A stretch of 64,000 nucleotides of DNA from Rostratula benghalensis (Eukaryota; Chordata; Aves; Charadriiformes; Rostratulidae): assembly GCA_013399305.1 (NCBI GenBank), contig VXAI01000038.1:5860989-5924988 (forward strand), read 5' to 3'. Below the pieces are notes generated by a model. That model worked only from the letters and a program-made list of their open reading frames with translations. It was not told the origin of the DNA and did no database searches. Numbering within the stretch: the first letter of the stretch is position 1; each line of letters opens with the position of its first letter. The position numbers were made by a program, and so were the translations under genes. Below are positions 1-14,900 of the stretch, piece by piece.

Positions 1-3000
1 TATTGCCTCAGTATTTGGTAAGACTCAACTTGGTATAATTTTACAGGCAGAATATAGTTCCTGATTTGTCTAAAACGTAATTATTTAAGAGATGTTTGTC
101 CTGACAGGTCTAGAATATGGGCCCACTTTGGCCTAAATCCAGCCCTTGTTTTGGACAATGTGCTGTTCTGTCTGTGAATCAGTCAGGTGCAGAGGTCAGA
201 CTTTCTAGGCTGACGTAGCCGTGCCCATGGCGCTGTCAGAGAGCATGAGCATGTTCTGTGACTAAAGAGACCTGCCTGTACCCGTAAGCAGGCAGCTCCC
301 ATTTATTCCTCTCCTGATTATTTTCTTATTAATAATCATCTCCCTATTACAGCTGTCCTGTACCTCTGTTGCACAACTCTGTGGCTGCCTTACTGAGCTG
401 TTTGAATACCTGATTACAGGGGTCACCATCTTCCTCTCTTTATTGAAGTCTTTTCTTTTTTTTTTTTTTCTTGTCCCTGTTCCCATGTGGATTTCCTTTC
501 TGGAATGTTAGTGTCAAACCTTGCAAGTCAGCACCTTAAGCACTGATACTCATTGCTTTACAGTATTGGTATTTTAAATGTTGGGGGGTTTTTTACTGGT
601 TAGGATTACTTACTGTTTTTTTTAGTGATGCCTGATATTAGAGCTGTGTGATTATAGGGAGCTCTGTGTTTGCTCTTTAGTCACATCATCTGACTCATGC
701 CTAGTTGAGAGACTTTTGTATAAATGACTTAATGCTTGCAGAAATGGAATACAGTTCCAGAGCATTCATCAGTTCAGTGTCATTGGGTTTTCTGTAGGAT
801 GCCTGAGTCTTTTGTGTTCATCAGGCCTTCCAGACTTGTGCATTCACCTCCATGTGCCTGCTGACTTGTCAAACTTAATAATAAGGTGATCTCGGGTAAT
901 TCCAGTACTAAGTTCTTTCTAGCTTGTTTGTTCAACGTACACTTTTTGTTTTAATAACTTTCTTTAATCCACCCTAGTGGATTAGTTCTGACAATCTCCA
1001 CTTTTGTCACGTGAACAAAATGTTTTCCACTTGGTGTTTGAAAGCCCAAGTGCTGGGAAACTTAATTGCATAGGACTAGACAGAATAATCATCTAGACTG
1101 AAACCCTAGGGCTTGTGAAAGCAGCAAAAGTTTATGTAATGTCAAAGAAGCTTAAATTGGCTGCTTTTTTTAAAAATGTGACTACAAAGGTTTCTGGAAG
1201 TCTAAAGGTTTGAGTTTAACTGCCCAAACTCATCACAGAAGCAGTGTACTTCCTTGCAGTGAGGCACCAGGAGATAATTTTTTTGTCTTACAAAAGCATG
1301 ACCTTCTGCTGTTCTGTTTGTAATTCCAGATTGCCACAGCCTCCCCTGGAACAGTCAGTGATGGCATTGACAGAAGCCTTCAGTGGAGGATAGGTTACCT
1401 GGTACAGCAGGTGTTGATTGAGGAGAGCTCTTAACTGAGCTGGAACTAAATAGTTTTGTTATAGTTGCTCTGGTATTAGGAGTGCTTTTTTTGTGATGCT
1501 GAGCTGATGTTCTGGTTTTGTATGTAATAAGCTGTAGGCAAAATGGTGTACCATTAAACTAATGGTGACAATGCCTTCACTGCCTTTGTGGTTTCAGAAT
1601 GCCTGGGTTTTGGAGTTCCTTTATCAGTGATTAACAGCTGTACTTAAGGGTGAACCAGATTACCAAGTTACCCAAATTTGAGGGTTGTTTTTTTATGTGA
1701 ATCTTTGGAATTTATTCATCATGTGACCAGCTCACACAGCTTTGCTAATTGTGCTGGGTTTGTTACCTTGGTCATAATTACAAGTGGCAATGTAATAGAT
1801 GAAACTTGGGGTTATCTACTAAAATTGTGTAAATGGTACAGTAGTCTGAAACTGGGCCTATAATTTAATTTCATGGCCCATGTTTGGATTCTGTTAGCCC
1901 TTTACCCACCTCTCTTTGCTAATTGACCTACCTCAATTTAACCCTTTCAAAGTCAGATACACTGTGAGGTGAATGTTATAATAAGCAAATTAAATATTTT
2001 CTCAGTTGAAAAAACCCAAGCTATTAAACCAACACTTTTCTCAAAACATTTTGTCATTGACATTATTCAATTGCTGAAATAGACATCATGCAATAGATGC
2101 AGCTCTGAAAAGGGAAAAAAGTTTTGCATTTGGGAAGGCCTGACTCTACACTATTTGTTACGAAAGGCTAGATGTGCATCAGCACTTCACTTGTTTGTCT
2201 CAAGGTTAGTTAAGGGAACTTAAAAAACAAACCCAAAAAACAAAAGCAAAACCCACCCCACGTGAGTTCAAGTAAACATTCCTTGTCATGTGACCTGCCA
2301 TCATACCCACTTGATTCAGTTTCCAATTCCATACAATACTTACAAACCACTGTGGTGTGACTTAGTCCTTTGGCACAGGGCTGCAAACACTGAAATTAAA
2401 GAAGTTACAAAACGTCAGTACCGGGCTCCTAAACCGTGATTTGGAAACCTGCTGATGTCCTGGGTCCTGGTGTTTCCAATTAGACAAGTCACTGGAGACA
2501 GATTAAGGTTGCTGTTCAATCTTTAACCACGCTTTGACGTAAAGCTTCATAAAGGCTATTTGCTGTGTTCTGACTGATCTGTAGCTTTAAGCAGATGAGG
2601 CAAGGGAGAGTGACGAAGCATTTTCAGGGGTGTGGGAGCTGGGGCACGCCTTACAGCCTGGGTACGGGCTGGGGTTCTTAACACCCCCCTCTGATGTTCC
2701 AGCATTACCCTGCCTGTTCAAGGATAAAACTTAGCCCTTCATGATGATATTGTCCTTTTAATGTTTTGTGTAGGGCTCATAAACTCCCATCTACTGCTTT
2801 CCTTCAGGAAATCTGATAATATTCCACACTTAGTCTGGCTTTTTTGACGTAAGTAGGTATCGATGGACCTGTGTTATAGAATCAAAATTCAGTATTTAGG
2901 AAGTATGTCCTAATGGGACACACAGCACTGTGGAATTGAATTAGAGAAACAGTGAGTCTTTCTAGTCTACTAATCTAGTTTTTCTTTTTGGAAATAATAC

Positions 3001-5844
3001 ATTTTGTGTAACTACATGCAGAGTCATTACCCACCCAAAGTGAATTGTCAATTATAAATAATCTCTAATGTCTTACTTCCGCTTTCTCCTCCCCTCCAAA
3101 ATTCTTCCTGCTTAAAATGCATTGCTGCTGTTACATTGCCAACATGTACTTCAAGGTGTGCTTTAAAAAAATAAAAGTCCATGGAGCTGCAACAGATGTG
3201 GGACACTTGCATTTGGAGATGCTGGAGTCATCCCATTCATATTAGGAGTTCATGCCAAGTTTTATTGCTGACGAACTTTTGAAGGTTTCTCTTTGAAATA
3301 CTAGCTGTTGATTTTAAGAATTGTGCTCAGTTTGTTGCTGTGGGGTTTTTTTGCATTTCAGCCCAGTAGTGTTAAAAATTGTATGCCAAAGTGCTTGGAA
3401 TGTGCTCATCCAAAATGTGTGCTTATATGCCATATTACATTGATTATGCAAATATGGGAGTAAAGAGTACTTGCCAAGTTCTTATGTATCATAATACCCA
3501 AGGCTTCCAAAGAAGAGCCAAGAACTTTTAACACTTTTACTCGGAGCTGCCAGTAGTGGCAGCTACTGGACTTTGAATGGACGTGATGCAACCTTACTTC
3601 TTAATCCCGTTTTCCCTGGAAATGTTCCAAGAGAAATGAAAACTTATGTGCAGTGTTAGCATAGTAAATAAAGCACAAGTTACTCCAATAACCCAGCAGA
3701 GGTTTTAGATGCCAGTAGTGAAATGAATAGATGTTGCAGTCTTCTTTGAGGAATTACGGGCAGGTAAACATGAAAATTAAATGTTTAAAAGTCCTGTCTT
3801 TTTTTTGTCTTGCAGAGTTAATTCTGCTTTCCACTAGTGCAAAATGGTCAGGAGATTACAATTTTCTCATGCATATGCAGAAGTAGGCCAAATGGAGGTT
3901 GTGCAATCAACCTGAATTACTGCACTTGCTAAGCAGAGAGTTCCCTATAGAGGAACCAAATGCATTTAAAAACATAGTTCCCAGGGTAGGCTTCCTTTTC
4001 ATCTGCATCACTTTTTCTGTGATGCTGTAACTAAATTCTCTTAGCTCAGTTGAAGACTGATCTTTGATCCTTTCCCCCTTATACTGCAGTCTCCTGGGCA
4101 CTAAATAATTACCGAACAATTATACTCAGCATCTGAATTGGACTTCCATTTCTTGAAGAAAATCATATTTTTATCTAGACCTTGATTTACATCCTAGACT
4201 GCTTCAATTCAGGTCTTCAGACTTTTTCACAACACCCTAAATCTCCTATGGCAGAATGACTAGGCAGGTCATTTGGTCCAGTTTTCATTGCTCTAGATGA
4301 CCATAATGTTTCATTTTCAACCATGACCTATGGAGTTGTTTGTAGAGCCTTGTCAGCAGCATGGGTGACCTTGATGGGAACCAAGAAGTAGATTTACAGG
4401 CATAGTTGGTAATTCTTGAACTGAGGCTGTTTTGTAGTTAACTTTTCTCAATAACATCTCATCTTTACTCTTTCTCCGTGTCTGCATTGCATTTTTAAAA
4501 TACTCTTCTTGGTTGCTTTTGTGGTTAAAACTGGTTTATATCACTCCTTAAAAGGGCCTGCCTAGGCAGGTCTTTTCAAAATGGGTATGTTTTACAGCTC
4601 AGTGTCAGGTTGTAGAGTGAATATTAACCTTTTCATAAATTAGACTTTATCAAATAATAGCGTGCTTTTGTAGTTGAGTCACTTGTAAGGTTGGGGGGGG
4701 TTGTACAGCATAGTACATTCAGTGAATTTTTAGAAGGCAAAACCTGATAAATAGTACTTGTAGTATTGGTATGATGATTAACCTTTCTGAGGAAAACTTT
4801 TGTTGATCTTTCATTTGAATGACTGCCTTCAAAATACATATTTTCTGTGACCTGTTTTCCTTTCATGTGGGGAATGAGTAGAGGTTCTAGACTGACCTGT
4901 AAAACAATGAGTATAATCCACAGCTCATATGAAACTTTTATCAAGTCTATAACAGTGCATCATGAAGTGCCTGGTTTCTACTAGAGTCCTGTAAGCAGGA
5001 AGGTACAGGCCTGTAGTTCCTGAAACAAGTCCAAATATAGAATCTTTTCCCTATGGTTTTGTAAACATTTTGCTTTACTACCCTGGCTGAGCTTGGAATC
5101 CTGTAAGTACTGAGGAATTTGTTAGCTTTATCAGTGGCAACTATTTTCCAGACAACTATGCATTACTCTCTTGGAGCCATTGCCTAAAGTGGAAATAAAA
5201 TGTCTCTACAGATCTTCAAGCCCCGACTACTACTGTGTTTTAGCTGTATCTTGATTGTTTCAGTTTTGTTCTTATTTTTTATTTGCATACTCTTATTATG
5301 GGGTATATCCTTGGTGTATCTTGCCTGCACCACTGCTTGTTGGAAAGTCTTTCCAGGAGAGAGCTGGTCAGTGAGTGCCCTGCCCATGGACTGATGGGAC
5401 TAGGTCCTTGTGCTAAGGACCAGGTGCCTTGCAAAAGCAAGATGTAGCCTTCTGATCAATAAGGTGTTGGATCTCTACCAGCAGTCAGCACAGCTTTGTA
5501 ACCAGCTTTTCACACATACCCCTCCCTTAACTGTAGGTATCTGGAATTGTGCAGATGCCATGTAATTGTTTATGAAATTACTGCATTTTGATTTTGATGT
5601 TTGGTCTTCCAGTTGCTGCCGAAACATAGTGGTGTTTCCTCTTACGGGAAAATTAATTATGTGCACATGTACTTGCCAGCTTGTGTGTTCTCTTTTGTTC
5701 TCAGGCTGTTTCCAGGAAAAGTAAGACACTACTAGCCCAAGTTCTTAGCTTTCACACTGAATATCAGCCAACAATGTGCCCTTGCAGCCAAGAGGGCGAA
5801 TGGTACCCTGGGCTGCTAATGCTGACTGATTTCCTCTGTTGCAG
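1..5844 (+). other. CSNK1A1: CSNK1A1 intron (partial), left edge of window
   Basis: This stretch lies upstream of the first recognisable CSNK1A1 exon and ends with a good acceptor (pyrimidine-rich run, then TTGCAG at 5839-5844). It is AT-rich with scattered T-runs. I find no match to the preceding CK1-alpha exons (glycine loop, ATP-binding lysine, the segment ending PHIR), so those lie to the left of the window. No repeat element or RNA gene is recognisable. Confidence 0.85.
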
Positions 5845-5971
5845 GTGGTATGGTCAAGAAAAGGACTACAATGTTCTAGTTATGGATCTTCTCGGTCCCA
5901 GTCTCGAAGACCTATTCAACTTCTGTTCTCGCAGGTTTACGATGAAAACAGTACTTATGTTAGCAGACCAG
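5845..5971 (+). CDS. CSNK1A1: CSNK1A1 coding exon, human residues R77-Q119
   Basis: The 127-nt exon starts with the last base of the R77 codon, then reads [10 protein letters not shown] and onward to MLADQ. The acceptor is TTGCAG and the donor is CAG|gtatgt. It encodes the hinge and N-lobe/C-lobe junction ([13 protein letters not shown]), which forms the rim of the ATP pocket, and helices of the upper C-lobe. Confidence 0.97.
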
Positions 5972-8900
5972 GTATGTACGAGTCTTACTGTGGTGAAGTT
6001 TAAAACCCTTTGAAGTATGCTGTGCACCATGGTTAAGTAGGTTAAATAATGTGTGATGCAGTGTTGCAGTGATGTGTAGCCAAGTGAACACTTGACCTAT
6101 GCAGGATCTGTCTGCTGGGGCATACAAAATGAATGTAAGCTTGTAGTGTGGAACAGCAGCACAGATGCCAACTCCATCGTGCTCCAGATCTAGCAAATGT
6201 GACTTCTGTAAAGTGTTAGGACTAACATGGGTGGATAAACTCCTGCTGTCAGTTGTGGGGGTGGTGTCAGAAGGTCTGAAGCAGTTTCTGGTTATGGCTG
6301 ATTAACTGGAAACGTGCTGGCCAGCTGCAGTGACAGGTGGGCAATGTGCAAGCCTATGGGTCTGTTCTTACTGAATGTCACTGTGTGCTCACAGCCTTCT
6401 GCAATGTCTAGTACCAGACCATGAGCTAATAAACACGGTTTTGCTGCTTGTGGTGCTTAAAGACAGTTTTTAAAGCTGCTAGAGGAGATGCCATTCTACC
6501 TCAAACTTAATCAAGGCCTCTAAAATTGAGGTCCATTTCTTAATGTATCAGGTTTAGTCTTTTTCTAGCAATTGAGAATTTCTTGAGCTTGGTCATGAGA
6601 GCACAGCATTTGAAATGGCTGGCCCATACTTATGATTTGCTATTTATTAAATAGCTTGATTCTGCTGTCTTCAGTGATGTGAAAGGCAGTAAGGGTTTCT
6701 GGAGTTGAACGTTCAATGGTAGTTTAGTCTTCAGCTAATACTACGTAAATGATGTTAGTATCAAGTTGTCACGCAGCCAGATGCTCGTAGAATCCCAGGC
6801 TCTTGGCCAGGGAAGCTCACAGTGTTTGTATGGAGACAAGGTCAGCTGTCCCTATTCTCAGCTGCCTTGAGTAAGTGGTAGGCTCGCTTTAGAGAGCCCT
6901 TTGCCTGCTCAGAGCTGGGGTGCTATGGTGTCTCCAGGGAATCTGTATGGGTTTTGTGCAGTATTAGTTGTCATCTGGGACACACAGAGGGGATGTATGA
7001 TGTGGGTGAGTGGAAGCAGCTTTTAGGGCACAGTCCAGTACAACAGCTGTGAGGGGTACGACACTGGAACAGTTCAACTCACTGGAGACTGCATGAAGAG
7101 CGTTGTAGTTGCTGGGAAGCTGAATCTCAGCAATGCCTGTGCTGCGGTCTCAGGCACAGGAAACTGCCTGACTGTGTACAATGATACAGCTGATCCAGAG
7201 TTTCTCTGCGTCTTCACTTCTGACTGTTGTTCCTGGATCCCAGTGGCCTAGATATGACAGTATGGGCTCCAGTCAAGTTCTTACTTGTTTCATGAAAACT
7301 CTTACGTGGAAAAATGATGCTTGGTGATGAATGAATAACCGGATGAATGAATAACTGGGACGGGGGAGGGAGTGAGCTTTAAGCTTGGTCTGTGGTAGGT
7401 ATAGAAGACCTTTGTTTGAAGTAAGAAAAAGAAATTTCTCTTTAATGGGATGTTATACTTAGAACATGAAATGGAATGTCTAGGGAGCAAGTTTAGGTAT
7501 CTAATCTTCCATTTCCTGACCAAGATAATGGGATTTTAACACAAGAGAAAGATAAATTTATTTGAACAGCATAAAAACTCTCCCACCTTTGGTTTTCATT
7601 AAGCAAATATAGAAACGGAAGTTGCAGAGGAAGGTAACTAAAAATTCATATTTGCATTGAAGGTTTAAGTGAATTGTATTCTCAATGAAATCTTACCTGT
7701 TTTGTTGTTGTTTTTTTTTTTTTACAGATGATCAGTAGAATTGAATATGTGCACACAAAGAATTTTATACACAGAGACATTAAACCAGATAACTTCCTAA
7801 TGGGTATTGGGCGTCACTGTAATAAGGTTAGTCTTGTGCTCTTTGTTTAAAAGATCCAGAGGGAATGGTTCTGTTACTTGATCCAAGCTGCATGACTTTT
7901 TAAAAACTCATTGCTAAAGCTGATGTTTTGGATGCTAAACCGTGATCCATTGATGCAAGAACTTGGGTTCTCAGTGTCCACTTCTAAATGCGGTGGCGCG
8001 CACACGTGGATCTCTGACTCACCCTGTGAGAGGGGATTGATTGCAAGATAATTTCTAGGCTTGCAAAACATTATAAACTAAGCCTAGAGAATATTTAGCT
8101 ATTCGTCTCAATGATGGAGTTTCATTTTAGGGAACTGTTGTGATGGCATTTTTTTATCAATGATAAAGTCAAATCTTATCTTTGGGGCTGACTTCCTGGG
8201 ATGGAAAGAATTCATGCCAACGTGGGAGCACCTGACCTACCAGTCATCAGGGCATTAAATCTTGCAGTGACAGACTGGTAAAGAGTCTTCAGCCATCAGA
8301 ATTGTGGATACAACTAATAGCCAACATGTAGATAAATTGTCTTTATAAATAAATGGAGTTATGCAAATATATTGATAGAAAACTGCTTAAGCTGTGGAGT
8401 ATCTGGATATGTTGTACAACAAAAACTCTTCAACTTTGTGGGGGGAAAAAAAAAAGCAGGGGGGAGGGGAAGCGGGCTGAGGTTGGTACACTCGTTTGGA
8501 TGGGTAAATGTAGTCAGAAGTGCATGTTTCCCATTGAAAACCTTATATAGAAGAAAACTGGGTTTTATTTTTAGTTCTCTTGAGTGAAATATGCTTAATC
8601 CTGCAATTTGTATGTCGAGCTCGGGCAGACAGGCAGCATTGGCAATGCATTAAGCATGCTACTTAATAGAAATTAACTTCAGAACAAATGTATGTGATAA
8701 AGCTGTTTATTGGAAGCAAGATTCCCACTTATCTTCTCTATATGCCATCAGAGAATGTCTCATCTCTTTAGGTACTGCTAGTGTTTAAAATGTTTACCTT
8801 TGTTTGCCTGTATGAATGCCAACTTCAGGGCCATGACCATTAGAAGGGGAAAGCTTGATTAACATGAGATAACAGCTCTTGTCTGAAGAGGTGCAGTGCA

Positions 8901-11900
8901 CTGAATGCTTAGATCCAACCGTTGTTGGAAAAGCTTGTAAGTCCAGCTGAAAGGCAGTCTTCATGTAATCCTGTTGCTATTAAACTTTGCTTGTTCCCAA
9001 GTTTCATACTTTCACTCTGTAGAGCTCTGTTTTTCTCTGCTGTGTTGAGCAGTTAGGCTCCTTAATGTTCTGGCATGACTTGGAGTATAACTTAGTATTT
9101 TTTTTTTCCTAGTTTTAGTTTCTGATTTCCAATTGTTCTTTTTGGGCCATTTTTCTATACTTTTGCACAGTCATGCTAGGTTGGCATTGCTGCACTCTTT
9201 CATCTTGATGTGGATTAATGGCCTAGAAAATGCACTTTAGTGGAGAAACCCATTAGCTGGAATGAAAAAAGACAACAAACCCTTTAGTATTTTTTTTTCC
9301 CATTAGTAGACTGGTCAGGGAGCCACACGATGCTATGGTGGTAAACACTCTGGGCATGGACTTCATTACTATTGCAGGGGTTTAGAGATTAGGGAAGTAG
9401 TTCTTGGTGAAAGTACACATTGATAGGTTTACATATGCAAAATGAGAAACAGGTTGCTTCATTTTGGAACAAAGTGCTTTGTCTAGGGAATGCTTGCCAC
9501 CATGCAGTATTTCCTTATTTTTTTTTCTTTTTATAACTAAGTCTAATTTGGGTTTTTGGTTTTGTTTTTTTAAGAGATGACTATAGACAATTTAAAGAAA
9601 ATGAGCCACAAAGACTAGAATAGCATGGTAATCTTGTTCCAGTAGCTTCCTGTCAGTTACACTCAAATTTTTTTCAAAATTTAATTTGGTTATTGGGAGA
9701 AATTTTGCTCCTGCCTTAAAAAATGAATTTTCAGCTCTGCTAGAAATAAGCCCTGCATGCTTATGAAAGTAAACTTTAAGGTGACTAAATGCCTTCTACC
9801 TCTTCCTTACTGAAGATTTACTTTTTCTAAATGTCTTTTGGGGGAAGGGCAGTTTGTGGAGCCAAAGGATGCTTTTGTAAGCAAAACTTCAATCTCCTTT
9901 TTTAATAGAGCCAAATGTCACCATTGCTATCCCTGGTCAAGGCAGTGCCATTTTGGAGCGGCTCACAGTTGAAATTTACCTTGTCACATCTTTCAAATTT
10001 TCTACTTTAAAAAAAAAAAAAATAAAAAAAGAACATACATAGTTTTTTGAAAACTACAGTGCTTGGTGGAAGAAGGATGGCATTTGGCTACCCTGTTCTT
10101 TCTCGAACGCCTCGGTGTTGCCTGTCTGCGCCGGCCATTGTTGCAATGTAAGCAATACTGTTTGATGCACTGCCACCCTCTATTGTTTGTTCAGTGTTTA
10201 GAATCTCCAGTGGGGAAGAGGAAAAGAAGCATGACTGTTAGTACTTCTCAGGACCCATCTTTCTCAGGATTAAACCAGGTCTGAACTGTCTCCTATTCCA
10301 ACCTCAACCCCAAATTCATGTGCTTTATTTTTGTTTTGGTTTCGGTTTGTTTTGGTTTTTTTTATTTTTCTTCTGGAGAATGTAGACCTTGCAAAAGCAC
10401 CTCTTATGTTGGCATTATTCAGACATACTTGGCAAACATGTAACATTACTAAGATGTTTCCCTGTGGCGCTTGTTTAAATTGTGGAATTATTTCTAAACT
10501 GGATATTAAAAAGGGCTAAAATGTAAGTGCTTGATTTCAAATGCAGAAGCAGGTTCTACTTTTTGTCCTGTGAAACGCAAAGGCAATTTGTTGAATGTGT
10601 TGAAGGATAGACATGCCACCTTTGTGAAACAGGAGGCCTTCTGTGTAGGGCTGGCTGCTTGCCTTCCTGTAGGGTTCCTGCAGTGTCTTTGAATACACAG
10701 GGAGAAGTTCTGTTATCACTTCAACCAGACTCCTTCCCTTGCAGTTTGTGTTCAAAAAATCTTTCCAATTATGTGATCATATCTTCATCCATTGTACTAA
10801 AAAAAATGAAATTACTCCAACAACCTGTGTCTTGGAGAAGCACAAGCTTACCTTGTAGTGTTAAATGTAGTACTCCTGACTCTTTAAGAGGAGATGAATT
10901 GGAGAGAAATGAAGACGTATGCCAGTTCGTAGCAGGACAGCTGGAAGTTGCTGAATATGAATCATAGCTCAGGAGTTTGGCCACAGAATCAGTCCGTAGC
11001 TTTCCACAGTGATAGTATTAAATCCCAGGCAGCTTGGTGCTGTACATGAGCTGACAGGCTTCTGTTGTCTCCTGAAACTTTCTTATCATTTGAGGCAGAG
11101 GCTTTGATCTACTTCTCTAGTTGCTCTTGGCAAAAATCTTGCCCTACTTCTCCAGTTTCCTGCTGATTGTGCAACAAACAGAATTAAGGTGGTACGAGGT
11201 TATCTCTGGGAATACGTCTGTCTTCCTGCTGGCTGGTGTTCGTACGTTCTGTGCTCATCCAAATAAGGCTCTGTCTTCCAACTTAACTCTTTGCAAGATG
11301 GACCTGATCCTTTGCCTTCCACCATTAGGAATAGGAAATACAGAATGAGCTGAAGCTAGGGAACAGAATAAACTTCCCTGGAGAAATCAGTGCTAGTTCT
11401 TGACTAGTGTAAAACAGGTCTGTGATGCTGAATGGATTTCTTTTTTTTTTTTTGTCTAGGTTCTGCCCATAGCAGTTGAGAGAATGCAGAATTACCTTGT
11501 CCAGGTCTAATATCAAGAGCTTGTAACAGTGGGTGAAAGTGGCAGGGCATCATTTACTTTTATAACTCTCTTGAAGAAAGTAGCCTTACCAAGTTGGTGC
11601 TAAACAGGACTAGACATCAGCTATTTATGTATTACCAGCACACTTCTAGTATTAACTATTTTGATTTGTGAACTGTGACTTTGTCCCTCCATACCATCAA
11701 TTAACAGGAAGATCCCCAGGATTACAGGGGATTAGATACGAAGACTTTGAATTGTTTGACCTGTTTGTAACTAAAGATGCAGTGAAACTATTCTTGCCTG
11801 ATCTGATGTGTATAAGTGTTTGCTTTTCCATCCTTCTCAAGGCATAGTATTTTGTGTAAAGTAATGGGCAAAGGTCCTCCAAAAGTAGCTGTTGCCAACT

Positions 11901-14900
11901 GTACATCAGAGGCTGTCATCAGACTCGAGAGCACTAATCAGCAAATAAGGGATTGCGTTTGAGCTCAAGTTTGCTTCTAGGAAAGTTGCATTTGAAGTCT
12001 AGTAATCACATGGAAGCTTTGCTACCTGCTTTTAGAGTTCAGAATCAAAATCACTAATTTCCTGGTAGCTGGAGAAGATGTCCATGCTCATTAAGTGAAT
12101 AACTAGCTCTAGTGGTAGCTGTGGTGGGTGCAACAAAGACCCCCACTTTCCTGAACTGTGGAAAAAAAATCACTTGGGTTTACCTCCCCTTGTTCAAAGC
12201 ATTCTGGACTTTCAAGGTGACTTTCCCAAGGACAGCAAATGTAGAATTGCTGTGCTTTTTAGTCACATATAAATTGTGGCAAGACTTCAACTCAAGGTTT
12301 TCTGCTCCAAATTCAGTGGCTTAAGGCTTTTTGTTTTTTCCTGCCTAGACTTCTATAGTTAGAAAAATCTTCCTCAGAATTCTGAAACCTACCTACTGTG
12401 CAATTTGAAAACCTTCAGTCTTTCAGTATCTTTGATACTTCCCTGTCAATATGTCACAACATAATTTAATAATTTATGGCACTTCCATTGTGCCAGTGAC
12501 CCTTTATTTCAGTCTTGGACACGGGTTTACCTGCATATCCATCTCCAGTACTTGTTGCATTTAAAGCTCCATCTCTGTTCCGGCATCACCTTTAAGATGA
12601 TAACGAATAAATTTTTACTGAGAATTTCTTGAACTTTGTGTTCTTTCCATCATCCTCTTCCCCACCCAAGTTACTTTTGCAGTACTCATTAATCTGTAGG
12701 GTTTGTAGTCGCTGATCCTGTAGCATTAATCCAGTGTTTGAATCGGGAGGTCACCCTGAGGATGTGTAGTTTGAAGACTGATTGCTAGCATTTGAGAAGC
12801 TCATTACATACTTCGGCCTTGGCTTCTTTTGCCTAGTCCTGAACTCTTGTCACAAGAAGGTACAATCTGTATTAACCTTCGTAGATAGGCTGGTTGGTAG
12901 CTCACTAATTAACACGCACTCTGTTGTTGCTGAATACCAAATCATTAGGCAAGCTTGGTCATTAGAGACCTAAATTGGATTCCACGGACTAGGCTCTGTA
13001 GCTTCCTGGCTGTATTAATATCATCAGTGAGCGTGTTGTGCTGCTGTGATGGTGTTCTGGTAGTCTTAAAATGAGCATGTGATTGAAAGCCAGATGTCTT
13101 GTTAGCTGTTGAAGGTTTTGGCCTCATGCTCTGCAGAATGGCCAGTGTTCTTTATGAGACATAGAGAAGATGACAGGATGTGCATCACTTGCATTAAGCT
13201 GCTGAGCTGCCGTTAACAATCTGTATGTGTAAACTGCTCCAGTGTGAGTGGGGTTTTGTTTCCTTCCTAAACTGTGCACTGTAGTTATGGAGCTAATGTG
13301 ATACCAACTACAACAGTAACATAAAATAGCTGTAGAACTAAGCTCTGGAGTAGCACAGTCTAATCTAGTCCACTGGATTGAGAAGAGGCTTGAACTAATT
13401 CACCATAAAGTTTTGAACTGGCTACTTAAAGCTAGTTGTGACTCTGCACTGTTACTTTGCTTCCTCTTAACTGCAGGCTGTTACGTGGTGTGGTTGTTGT
13501 AAAACGTAGCTAATGCCTAGTGAAGGAGATGGGGAATTCCTTGCATTGTATAGCAATGTAATCTGTTTTCATTTTTCTTTGAAGTTATTCCTTATTGACT
13601 TTGGTTTGGCCAAAAAGTACCGGGACAACAGGACAAGGCAACACATACCATACAGAGAAGACAAAAATCTCACTGGCACAGCTCGATATGCCAGTATCAA
13701 TGCACATCTTGGCATTGAGCAGAGGTGAGTTCAAGGAGATTACTGCTGTGCTTTTGGAGGCTGCAAGATGATCTATTTGTAAGCTTCTGAAGTGTTTTGA
13801 ACTAATTTTGAATTAATATCTGTATGTGTCTCTTTCCAAGTGCTTTTCTTTTTGGCTACATATGCAAGTGTAGGGGGAAAAAGAAATCTGAGCATTTAAT
13901 TTGCTGCTTGAACAGAGTCTAAGTCTTGCAGGCATGAGGTGGGTGTTCTGCATACTGTTTTGGGTTAGATTTCTTTAAGGATAAGAGATTTCATGTGGAT
14001 CTCTCAGAGGACCTTCACAAAGAAAATGTTTGTGTTGATACCTGTTAATGACACTGCTGACTGGCTTCAGAGGTGATTCTGTAGCCAGAAAGGGTGTTCT
14101 AAGGCTACTGTCTGTGTCTTATTTTCTCACCCTCCCTTCAAGTTAAACTACTGTTTATCATTTTTTCTCCTACAAGGAAAACTTAAAGATCTTCTACTTC
14201 ACAGTCTGTATTTTAGTTTTTGGTATACACAACCATAGTTGTGGCTGTGTATATAGATATATATACACTTATGTGTGTATATATTTATATGTTTGAGCTT
14301 TGCTTAATCAACAAACAAGTTCTTATCATCTGGATCAAAGCATATTGCTACTACAGTATCTTAGCAATGGTCCAGTGGAGATAGCACTTTAGTTTTGCTA
14401 AAATGTTAGGTACTCATGAGATCGTGATGCCTCTCTTCTTTTTCTAGCCTAGATATTGTAATGTGTAAGTGTAATAGTGTGGATTTACCACATGATGCTG
14501 AGGTTCCTTAGACATAGTTAAAACTTCCATGAATGTCTGTGCCTCCGACCTTCAGTTTAGTCAAGATGGGAATGATAGAATTTCTACTGGTCAACAGAAT
14601 GTGTAGCTTACAAATAGTTGTTTCTTTTAACTGCTCTGTTTCCTTAATTTCCTTAAGGTTCCTTAAGTGTGTTCTGTTGTTTGTCATTATGTAAGCCTAT
14701 TGGAGGTGTGGGTCAAGCAGGGTAAATGACAGGTGCCATTTGTGAAGTAAGTACATCTCACAGAACCCAAACTCTTCTTGTGAGGACACCTTAGAGTCCA
14801 AGGAGGGAACTGCAAATGACTACTGCTTTTGAGTTTAGTTGGAGGTCTTGTACTATCTCTGCTGGTACTGGGAATTCTAATATAATTAGAAATGTAGTTT

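Noticed and set aside
2741..2816. Possible C/D snoRNA (ATGATGA then CTGA 65 nt later) in a CSNK1A1 intron
   Set aside because: No terminal stem pairs the flanks and no C'/D' boxes are evident.
5200..5394. Hydrophobic 64-codon frame resembling a membrane peptide
   Set aside because: It lies in a T-rich intron stretch, where Phe/Leu/Ile codons arise automatically. No conserved protein is recognised.
9995..10035. Poly-A tract as a possible retrocopy or SINE tail
   Set aside because: No element body or target-site duplication is recognisable beside it.
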